A program made the translations under genes and the position numbers. Source: CAG-1000 sp964545285 (GTDB taxonomy: Bacteria > Bacillota_I > Bacilli_A > RF39 > UBA660). From it: 13,245 nt of DNA. Under the pieces are notes generated by a model. That model did no database searches, was not told the DNA's origin, and worked only from the letters and a program-made list of their open reading frames with translations. Shown piece after piece: positions 1 through 5,169 of the stretch. The stretch lies in contig CAZJEW010000030.1 of assembly GCA_964545285.1 (NCBI GenBank), forward strand, positions 1 to 13,245. The letters run 5' to 3'. Position 1 is the first letter of the stretch, and each line of letters starts with the position of its first letter.

Positions 1-1
1 A

Positions 2-77
2 TGGTGCTGAAAATAGGAATTGAACCCACAACCTACTGATTACGATTCAGTTGCTCTACCAATTGAGCTATTTCAGC
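2..77 (-). tRNA. tRNA-Thr (anticodon CGT)
   Basis: Read on the minus strand this folds as a complete cloverleaf. The acceptor stem GCTGAAA/TTTCAGC is followed by discriminator A and an encoded CCA (2-4). The anticodon arm ACTGA/TCAGT carries the loop ATCGTAA, giving anticodon CGT, which reads ACG (Thr). The T arm contains GGTTCAATTCC. It lies one base from the tRNA-Gln gene on the same strand, so the two are probably one transcript. Confidence 0.95.
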
Positions 78-78
78 A

Positions 79-153
79 TGGTTGCCCTAATAGGATTCGA
101 ACCTATGAATAACGGAGTCAGAGTCCGTCGCCTTACCACTTGGCCACAGGGCA
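79..153 (-). tRNA. tRNA-Gln (anticodon CTG)
   Basis: This is a complete minus-strand cloverleaf. The acceptor stem TGCCCTG pairs with TAGGGCA, including one G-U pair, and is followed by discriminator A and an encoded CCA (79-81). The anticodon arm ACGGA/TCCGT carries the loop CTCTGAC, giving anticodon CTG, which reads CAG (Gln). The U1-A72 first pair is typical of bacterial tRNA-Gln. It is upstream of tRNA-Thr in the same transcript. I see no strong promoter in the short gap before it. Confidence 0.94.
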
Positions 154-194
154 ATATATAACAATATAAATAATAGCACATTTAAAAAAAATAT

Positions 195-211
195 GCTATA
201 ATATTTATATG
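195..211 (+). promoter_or_regulatory. Extended -10 promoter of a leaderless gene
   Basis: TG-C-TATAAT is an extended -10 element, with TATAAT at 197-202. The ATG begins at 209, six bases after the -10, exactly where transcription should start. No Shine-Dalgarno sequence precedes the ATG. The -35 position holds no recognisable hexamer, which the TG extension can compensate for. Confidence 0.65.
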
Positions 212-661
212 ACAAAAGAAGATATATTATATGAAAACCCAGATTTTGAAGAAGTATTTAATGATTTAATTAGTTTAGAAGGAATTAGATATTTTTATCA
301 TGTAACTCCTAATAATGCACAAGATATATGTGATGAAGGTTTATATTTAAAAGAAAAGAGACTTTTTTCAACAACTATTGAAATACCTGAGGAATTTAAA
401 GACGATCCAATAACTTACGCTTTGCAAGAACGTGGTGAAGGTTATAGAAAAAATGCAAGTATTGTTTTACTAGGAATCCCTGAAGATGAAGTTAAAACGG
501 CGGTTGAAAAAAGTATTGATAGGCCTAGAAATTGGAATCAGTTTGAACCTGCTGAATATGTTATTCCACCACACTATGTTATAGGATTTATTGATACAAA
601 TGATTTTAGTATAATTATAAATGAAAAATATGAGTATGCTAGTGAAATAAGTTTTTTATAA
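209..661 (+). CDS. Hypothetical protein, ADP-ribosyltransferase-like
   Basis: This is a soluble acidic protein of 150 residues with no signal peptide or membrane segment. An N-terminal block around residues 28-45 has the pattern YFYHVTP..AQDI..EGL. This resembles the opening strand and helix of ADP-ribosyltransferase-fold enzymes such as the Tpt1, DarT and small ART families, where a Tyr/His pair holds NAD. Near residues 113-128 there is an acidic segment with PPHYVIGFID, which could be the later strand with the catalytic Glu. The fold assignment is inference from pattern only. The gene stands alone between divergent tRNAs and a convergent tmRNA. It has its own extended -10 promoter, no ribosome binding site, and appears to be translated from a leaderless mRNA. 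No other ATG lies near the start. A toxin or phosphotransferase role is possible but not shown. Confidence 0.7.
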   Translation: MTKEDILYENPDFEEVFNDLISLEGIRYFYHVTPNNAQDICDEGLYLKEKRLFSTTIEIPEEFKDDPITYALQERGEGYRKNASIVLLGIPEDEVKTAVEKSIDRPRNWNQFEPAEYVIPPHYVIGFIDTNDFSIIINEKYEYASEISFL

Positions 662-666
662 ATTAA

Positions 667-693
667 AAGTGACTAAAGTCACTTATTTTTTTT
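667..693. terminator. Bidirectional intrinsic terminator
   Basis: The 7-bp stem AAGTGAC/GTCACTT has a 4-nt loop, TAAA. On the plus strand it is followed by a run of eight T, ending the ART-like gene. On the minus strand it is followed by TTTTAATT, just past the tmRNA 3' end, so it can end the tmRNA transcript too. Confidence 0.85.
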
Positions 694-694
694 A

Positions 695-1053
695 TGGTGG
701 AGCTGAGGAGTATCGAACTCCTGTCCAAAGTAAATTCCAAAAAAACGTCTACAAGTTTAGTTGGTTTTTATTCTCGAATAGTAACACTGATTGCCAACAT
801 CAATTACTATTTAAAGTTTATTAATCCTTCATTACTAGCCATAAACATACAAAGTAATATAGTTCACTAAGTTACTCCCTTACCTATCCTCGTGAACAAA
901 AGATAGAAGGAAGCTCCGATTTACCTAAAAATTAAGCAAATGCTGGAGTAAAACCGTAAGATTTTTCTCCGATTATTTTTAATTTGTGCTTTTAAGGAAC
1001 ACTATCCTACTTGCATTTAATCTAAATTTAAATTGTCGAATCAATGCAGCCCC
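695..1053 (-). ncRNA. ssrA: tmRNA (transfer-messenger RNA)
   Basis: Read on the minus strand, the 5' end GGGGCTG (1053-1047) pairs with CAGCTCC before an ACCA 3' end (CCA encoded at 695-697). The conserved tRNA-like parts are clear: GATTCGACA just inside the 5' end and GGAGTTCGATACTCC in the T arm. The length of about 359 nt is usual for one-piece tmRNA. tmRNA with SmpB rescues ribosomes stalled on broken mRNAs and adds a degradation tag. The best tag frame (970-932) starts at GGA and reads GEKSYGFTPAFA before TAA. It ends in AFA, not the common ALAA. The resume codon is my inference. The terminal AFA is secure because the downstream frame and stop are clear. Confidence 0.95.
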
Positions 1054-1067
1054 AAGTTATGTAATAA

Positions 1068-1076
1068 ATTATATCA
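1068..1076 (-). promoter_or_regulatory. tmRNA promoter (extended -10)
   Basis: On the minus strand TG-A-TATAAT ends 14 nt before the mature tmRNA 5' end. This leaves a short 5' leader of about 7-8 nt for RNase P to remove. The -35 position is poor. Confidence 0.6.
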
Positions 1077-1102
1077 TATTTTATGTTTAAATGCTATAAA
1101 TA

Positions 1103-1131
1103 TTGACAAAAACCAATAAATTATTTAGAAT
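1103..1131 (+). promoter_or_regulatory. SigmaA promoter of the CDP-alcohol phosphatidyltransferase gene
   Basis: The -35 box TTGACA (1103-1108, a perfect match) is followed by a 17-bp spacer and the -10 box TAGAAT (1126-1131). The predicted transcription start is at about 1138-1139, on the A of the ATG at 1139, so the mRNA would be leaderless. The TTG of this -35 box could be mistaken for a start codon. Confidence 0.75.
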
Positions 1132-1138
1132 AATACTT

Positions 1139-1864
1139 ATGAAAAGTAAAGCCCCAAAAATCATTAAACTAATAATAGTAAATTTTTTTACAATTGGAAG
1201 ATTAATTGGTGCTTTTATGTTGCCCTTTATTTATCTAAAGTATGGAAGTGATACATGTGCAGTATGGACAATTTGTTTATTTTTAACTGATGCAGTAGAT
1301 GGTTTTTTAGCAAGACACTTACATATATCTACTTTCTTTGGAAGTAGTATGGATGCATTAAGTGATAAAGTTTTAAATGCTATTTCATTTATATTATTAG
1401 GTATTACCTATTCTATAATGATTCCACCTTTAATATTAGAAATATCTATATTATTAATTATTTATAATACATATAGAAATGGTGGAAATATTCAATCTAG
1501 TAAAACGGGAAAAATTAAAACTATAATTCTTGATATTTGTATTATTGGAAGCTTTATTCTTATAAGTTTGCCAAAATTAAATATTAATACTTTTGCTATG
1601 AACTATATAATTAATAATACCCATTATTATATAGTATTACTTGGATGTATATGTACTGTTTCTGAAATAATCGCATTAATAGATTATAATAAAAAGAATG
1701 TATCTGTAATTAAAAATCCTAATAATACAAAAATTAAATATTTAGATAGAGTAAGAAAAACATTTAAAGAAGTTATTAATGATGCATTTGATACTGAATA
1801 TTATTTAATTCATAAAGAAGAACCTATTATGAAACAGTTCTATAAAATTAAAAATCAATTGTAA
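1139..1864 (+). CDS. CDP-alcohol phosphatidyltransferase family membrane protein
   Basis: The product is an integral membrane enzyme of 241 residues that would join a CDP-activated lipid to an alcohol such as glycerol-3-phosphate, serine or inositol phosphate. The full family signature D-x2-DG-x2-AR-x8-G-x3-D-x3-D is present at residues 51-76 (D51, D54, G55, A58, R59, G68, D72, D76), so the Mg2+ and CDP site is complete. An N-terminal NFFTIGRL segment fits the family's usual first helix. About five or six hydrophobic segments follow, then a charged C-terminal tail of about 60 residues that is longer than in PgsA. I chose the ATG at 1139 because the in-frame TTG at 1103 is the -35 box of the promoter. 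Which alcohol it uses cannot be read from the sequence. PgsA-like is the default guess. Confidence 0.85.
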   Translation: MKSKAPKIIKLIIVNFFTIGRLIGAFMLPFIYLKYGSDTCAVWTICLFLTDAVDGFLARHLHISTFFGSSMDALSDKVLNAISFILLGITYSIMIPPLILEISILLIIYNTYRNGGNIQSSKTGKIKTIILDICIIGSFILISLPKLNINTFAMNYIINNTHYYIVLLGCICTVSEIIALIDYNKKNVSVIKNPNNTKIKYLDRVRKTFKEVINDAFDTEYYLIHKEEPIMKQFYKIKNQL

Positions 1865-1899
1865 AATATTAAAAACTATAACATTATATTAAAGAATTA

Positions 1900-1908
1900 T
1901 GTTAAAAT
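1900..1908 (+). promoter_or_regulatory. Probable extended -10 promoter
   Basis: TG-T-TAAAAT lies 20 bases before the ATG of the thioredoxin-like gene. No matching -35 box is seen. There is no terminator after the preceding gene, so read-through is also possible. The ribosome binding site AAGGATGTGAT follows at 1914-1924. Confidence 0.4.
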
Positions 1909-1928
1909 ATATTAAGGATGTGATTTAA

Positions 1929-2516
1929 ATGAAAAAAAGATTTTTTATTATTGGAATAATCATTATTGCAGTTATTGGAGCTTTACTTATATATAAATTT
2001 ACTTATGTAGAAGATAATAATAAAGAAGTAAACAATATATCTAATGAATATACTTTATTAGATAAAGATAATGTATTTGTATCAAAAAGTGTTGATGAAA
2101 TTATCAAAACATTAAAAAGTGGGACTGGTATTATATTTCTAGGATTTCCAGAATGTCCTTGGTGTCAAAAATATGCATTTTATCTAAATGAAATTGCTAA
2201 AGAGAATAACATAAAAGAAATATATTATTATAATATTAAAGATATAAGAAACAATAATACAAAAGATTATTTAAAAATAGTATCATTATTATCTGATTAC
2301 TTACCTACTGATGATAGCGGAAATAAAAGAATATATGTACCAAATCTAACAATAGTAAAAAATGGTGTTATTGTTGCTAATGACAATGAAACATCATTAA
2401 TATCTGATGGAACATTACCTGATGATTATTGGACAGAAGAAAATATAGATAATTTCAAAATAAGAATTAATAATTATTTAAAAGAGTATCCTAAAGCATG
2501 CTCTAGTTGTAATTAA
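1929..2516 (+). CDS. Membrane-anchored thioredoxin-like protein (CPWC)
   Basis: The product is a 195-residue protein with an uncleaved-looking N-terminal membrane anchor (residues 5-23, rich in Ile), so the rest would face outside the cell. The thioredoxin fold shows as a strand IIFLGF followed by the redox motif C76-P-W-C79, and later by YVPNLTIVKNG, which has the position and look of the cis-Pro loop. The family closest in pattern is the bacteriocin transport accessory/PedC-like thioredoxins. The extreme C-terminus adds a second CxxC, C191-S-S-C194, which is unusual and could be a second redox pair or metal site. The likely role is thiol-disulfide exchange on exported proteins. The substrate is unknown. 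The next gene starts 12 nt later with a strong ribosome binding site, so the two form an operon. Confidence 0.82.
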   Translation: MKKRFFIIGIIIIAVIGALLIYKFTYVEDNNKEVNNISNEYTLLDKDNVFVSKSVDEIIKTLKSGTGIIFLGFPECPWCQKYAFYLNEIAKENNIKEIYYYNIKDIRNNNTKDYLKIVSLLSDYLPTDDSGNKRIYVPNLTIVKNGVIVANDNETSLISDGTLPDDYWTEENIDNFKIRINNYLKEYPKACSSCN

Positions 2517-2528
2517 AGGAGGAATAAT

Positions 2529-2840
2529 ATGTACTGGCAATATGTAATTATAATCGCTGTACTTCTATTATTATCACTTATAGTAATAAAAATGAGAAGA
2601 AAAGACTTTTATATTGAAATAAATAAATTAATTCAATATTTAGGTGGAAAAGATAATATAGAAGATGTTCAAATTAATTTATCAAGACTAAAAGTTACAC
2701 TTAAAGATATGAGCATAGTTAATAAAGAAGGAATACAAAAATTAGGAGCCAAAGGGATTGTTGAAATAGATAATCAATTAAAAATAATATTTGGACCTAA
2801 TTCAAGACAATTAAAAAAATATATGATTGATTTAAAGTAA
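2529..2840 (+). CDS. Membrane-anchored EIIB-like domain lacking the phospho-cysteine
   Basis: The product is 103 residues: one N-terminal membrane helix (about 4-20), a basic MRRK stop-transfer, then a single domain matching the glucose-type PTS EIIB fold. Matching features are the opening LGGKDNI, SRLKVTLKD at 52-60, LGAKGIVEI at 72-80 and IIFGPNSRQL near 87-96. In active EIIB the pattern is C-x-T-R-L-R and the Cys carries the phosphate. Here that position is Asn50 (N-L-S-R-L-K), and the protein has no Cys at all, so it cannot be a normal phosphocarrier. It has lost both the EIIC transporter and the phosphorylation site. It may be a binding or regulatory domain. The ribosome binding site AAAGGAGGAA is strong. 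It forms an operon with the thioredoxin-like gene. Confidence 0.8.
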   Translation: MYWQYVIIIAVLLLLSLIVIKMRRKDFYIEINKLIQYLGGKDNIEDVQINLSRLKVTLKDMSIVNKEGIQKLGAKGIVEIDNQLKIIFGPNSRQLKKYMIDLK

Positions 2841-2857
2841 GATTTTCTTACTTTTTT
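2835..2857 (+). terminator. Intrinsic terminator after the EIIB-like gene
   Basis: The stem AAGTAAG/CTTACTT is followed by a run of T. The hairpin overlaps the stop codon of the EIIB-like gene and ends the thioredoxin-like/EIIB-like operon just before the kinase promoter. Confidence 0.85.
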
Positions 2858-2863
2858 ATTATT

Positions 2864-2890
2864 TACGACATAATTCGACAAATATCGACA
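2864..2890 (-). promoter_or_regulatory. Three tandem Spo0A-like 0A boxes
   Basis: Three 7-bp boxes lie at an exact 10-bp period. Plus-strand reads are TACGACA (2864-2870), TTCGACA (2874-2880) and ATCGACA (2884-2890). On the minus strand these are TGTCGTA, TGTCGAA and TGTCGAT. The middle one is the exact Spo0A 0A-box consensus TGTCGAA, and the others differ by one base. Tandem 0A boxes with 10-bp centre spacing are known from Spo0A targets such as abrB. The boxes cover the -35 region of the kinase promoter. Binding by Spo0A is inference. Confidence 0.6.
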
Positions 2891-2903
2891 ACCATCGTAT
2901 GAT
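2875..2903 (+). promoter_or_regulatory. SigmaA-type promoter of the histidine kinase gene
   Basis: The -35 box TCGACA (5 of 6 to TTGACA) lies inside the middle 0A-like box. A 17-bp spacer and the -10 box TATGAT (2898-2903) follow. The transcript would start near 2910, leaving a 5' leader of about 14 nt. The ribosome binding site is weak: GTGAT directly before the ATG, matching the downstream part of AGGAGGTGAT. Confidence 0.6.
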
Positions 2904-2923
2904 AACATTATAAATGATGTGAT

Positions 2924-4144
2924 ATGAATTTATTTGAATTATTTGCAATCAATATATCATTTTTATGTTTTCCTATTATTTTATATATAATATTTATAAC
3001 CTTTAAAAAAAGATTTAAAAAAGGTGAAAAAGATATTATATTAGAAATAATTCTTTATTTTGTAACATTCCTATTAATATATTTATATACAGAGAATGAT
3101 ATTAATAGATTTGTATGTTGTTTAACATTACCTATTTATATTTCTTTTATTTATCATAAAACAAAAACTTCAATAATAATAAGTATTATAGATTTATTTT
3201 TTATGATCTATTACGTAAGAAATAATATAGTGTCATTAATTATTTTATTTATTATGTATTTTATATTTTATTCAATATATTTTAAAACATCTAAAACAAT
3301 AAAATATATATCTAAATGGTACATCATATCAACATTATTATATATTTTATCCTGTGTAGTATATTACAATGAATATAATATTAGAAGCATAGGAATTACA
3401 GTATTCTTTTTATCAATTGCATTATTAATAAAATTCATGTTTGAAAAAGTATCTAAATTATTAGAAACATATAAAACATTAAATGAATATAAAAAAGATA
3501 ATGATTTAAGAGTTACTATATCAAAACTTTCACATGAAGTTAAAAATCCATTAATTATTATTAAAGGATATTTAGATATTATGAATAAAGATAATTTTTT
3601 AAAAGCAAAAGAATGCTTAATAAATGAAGTCAATTATTCATTAGATGTATTAAATGATTTTAAACAAATAAATAATATTAATATAGTAAAAAAATATTTT
3701 TCATATAACAAAATAATTAAAAATATTAAAAATGAAATAATACCTATATATATTAATAAAAAAATTAAAGTTAAGTTTAAAACTCAAAAAAACATTAAAA
3801 TATATGCAGATGATAAAAGAATTAAGCAGGTATTAGTAAATATTATTAAAAATTCAATAGAGGCTTCTAATGTTAATGGAATAATAAATATTGAATCGAA
3901 AATTTTTTTAAACAATCTTATTATTAAAATTAAAGATAATGGAAAAGGTATGAATAAAGATGAACTTGATAATATTTTTACACCCTTTTATACAAAAAAA
4001 GAATATGGTAGTGGTCTTGGATTATGTCTTTCAAAAGAAATAATAGAAGGACATAATGGAACAATAACATATTTTTCAAAAATTAATAAATATACTGAAG
4101 CTAAAATATGTATCCCAATTAATAATAATAAGGATAATAATTAG
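2924..4144 (+). CDS. Multi-pass membrane sensor histidine kinase, sporulation-kinase-like
   Basis: The product is 406 residues. Residues 1-175 hold about six or seven hydrophobic segments with short loops, so the sensor is the membrane part, as in KinB-type kinases. A HisKA domain follows with H-box SHEVKNPL, and His204 is the phosphorylation site. The sequence after it (IIIKGYLDIM) has the NPL-x3-KG pattern of Bacillus sporulation kinases. The ATPase domain is complete: N-box NIIKNSIEAS (N310), G1 DNGKGM (338-343), F-box near 351-356 and G2 GSGLGL (362-367). No response regulator gene is adjacent, as is usual for orphan kinases that feed the Spo0A phosphorelay. The 0A-like boxes over its promoter fit a Spo0A feedback loop. 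Base composition is even more AT-rich than its neighbours. Kinase identity is firm. The sporulation role is inference. Confidence 0.9.
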   Translation: MNLFELFAINISFLCFPIILYIIFITFKKRFKKGEKDIILEIILYFVTFLLIYLYTENDINRFVCCLTLPIYISFIYHKTKTSIIISIIDLFFMIYYVRNNIVSLIILFIMYFIFYSIYFKTSKTIKYISKWYIISTLLYILSCVVYYNEYNIRSIGITVFFLSIALLIKFMFEKVSKLLETYKTLNEYKKDNDLRVTISKLSHEVKNPLIIIKGYLDIMNKDNFLKAKECLINEVNYSLDVLNDFKQINNINIVKKYFSYNKIIKNIKNEIIPIYINKKIKVKFKTQKNIKIYADDKRIKQVLVNIIKNSIEASNVNGIINIESKIFLNNLIIKIKDNGKGMNKDELDNIFTPFYTKKEYGSGLGLCLSKEIIEGHNGTITYFSKINKYTEAKICIPINNNKDNN

Positions 4145-4256
4145 GATAATATACTGGTCTTGGTTTATATGGATTAAAATATGATACAGTTGCTCCACCA
4201 GCTAAAGCACCTATTAAAAATGGAGCTGCAAATCCAAATCTTTTATTATTATACAT
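4119..4256 (-). CDS. Small Gly/Ala- and Tyr/Pro-rich protein, spore-coat-like
   Basis: This is a 45-codon ORF with a good ribosome binding site (AGGTGATGAAA before ATG), the same form used by several genes here. The N-terminus has a basic start MYNNKRFGF and then a hydrophobic Ala/Gly stretch, APFLIGALAGGATV (residues 11-24). The C-terminus is Pro/Tyr-rich and ends YYPNYYPYYY, with 11 Tyr in the protein. Small proteins of this build, with a Gly/Ala hydrophobic core and a Tyr-rich tail, are common among spore coat and spore-associated proteins of Bacillota. I do not recognise a named family. Its last 26 bp overlap the 3' end of the histidine kinase gene in antisense. It lies 55 bp after the metallophosphoesterase gene on the same strand and might share its transcript. 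Confidence 0.65.
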   Translation of the reverse strand: MYNNKRFGFAAPFLIGALAGGATVSYFNPYKPRPVYYPNYYPYYY

Positions 4257-4311
4257 TTTCATCACCTATTATATTTTATTTAATATTTTAATATATTAAT
4301 ATAACAAATAA

Positions 4312-5169
4312 CTATATTGATTTAAGTCTATATAAATTAATAGATGGTTTATTTAAAAATCTATATGGATATGTTGTTGTTCCTATACCACTAGATATAT
4401 AAATATTTGTTATTCCTTTTGTATATTCAGGAGCATAGTATTTATTAGAGTCATTAGGAATAAATAAAGAGCCATAAAAAGGAACTATTACACTACCATT
4501 AAGAGAATGACCTCCTAATATTAAATCAACTTCATAATCGCTAGAATTAATTTTAGAAATAGTATTTCCTTCATGAACTAATACAATAGTATATCTTCTA
4601 TCTTCAACATTATAAAATTTAAAAGCAGAATCTAAATCAATAGTATCTTTTTTTAAACTAGGTAACCCTACTATATAAATATATCTATCATCTTTATAAA
4701 ATATTTGATCATATGAATTATTTAATATATTAAATGAAGAAGAATTCATTATTGTATCATATTCATCTAATTTATAATCATAATCACCTTTAATTGCATA
4801 TTTACCTAAATTAGATTTCATATCACTAAAAGTATCTGTAAGTATTTTTATATCATTATCACTTAATTTCTTTCCATAACTAACCATATCACCTGTAAAT
4901 ACAATAATATCAGGCTTTAATAAATTTACTTTTTTTACTAGTGATTTTAGATCAGATTCATCAACAGTAGAACCATATAATAAATCAGATAAATGAATAA
5001 TTTTAATACCACTAAAATTATCACTTAGTATTTCACTTTCAACTCTATATTCTTTAACAATTAATCCTTTAACACCTAAATACTTAGAATATAAAAAAAC
5101 ACCTAATAAAATCAATATTAAAAATATAATAATATTTATAAATACTTTATTATTAGATTCTTTTTCCAT
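4312..5169 (-). CDS. Degenerate membrane-anchored metallophosphoesterase-like protein
   Basis: The product is 285 residues with one N-terminal membrane helix (9-27). The rest matches the calcineurin-like phosphoesterase fold of the YkuE/YaeI type that acts outside the membrane. Motif order is kept but key metal ligands are changed. Motif I is SDLLYG (D62 kept, usual His now Leu64). Motif II is TGD (D94 kept). Motif III is GDYD (usual GNHD, so Asn and His are lost at 129-130). Motif IV has H199. Motif V is GGHSL (H221 kept, usual second His now Leu223). With at least four ligand positions altered, normal two-metal catalysis is doubtful. It may be a binding protein. The ATG overlaps the stop of the upstream protease gene (TAATG), with AGGAG as ribosome binding site, so translation is coupled. 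Confidence 0.82.
   Translation of the reverse strand: MEKESNNKVFINIIIFLILILLGVFLYSKYLGVKGLIVKEYRVESEILSDNFSGIKIIHLSDLLYGSTVDESDLKSLVKKVNLLKPDIIVFTGDMVSYGKKLSDNDIKILTDTFSDMKSNLGKYAIKGDYDYKLDEYDTIMNSSSFNILNNSYDQIFYKDDRYIYIVGLPSLKKDTIDLDSAFKFYNVEDRRYTIVLVHEGNTISKINSSDYEVDLILGGHSLNGSVIVPFYGSLFIPNDSNKYYAPEYTKGITNIYISSGIGTTTYPYRFLNKPSINLYRLKSI

Noticed and set aside
1034..1040. TGTCGAA, an exact 0A-box consensus
   Set aside because: It is the complement of the universally conserved GATTCGACA of tmRNA, so RNA function explains it.
1103..1138. TTG start for the phosphatidyltransferase, 12 residues longer
   Set aside because: The TTG is part of a perfect -35 TTGACA with a -10 at 17 bp, so it lies upstream of the transcript.
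2864..2890. Short CRISPR-like or plasmid-iteron-like repeat
   Set aside because: Units of 5 bp with 5-bp gaps are far too short for CRISPR, and no rep or origin genes are near. Position over a promoter favours regulator binding.
3364..3633. 89-codon open frame on the minus strand
   Set aside because: It lies antisense within the histidine kinase gene, has no ribosome binding site or recognised domain, and is a chance frame in AT-rich DNA.
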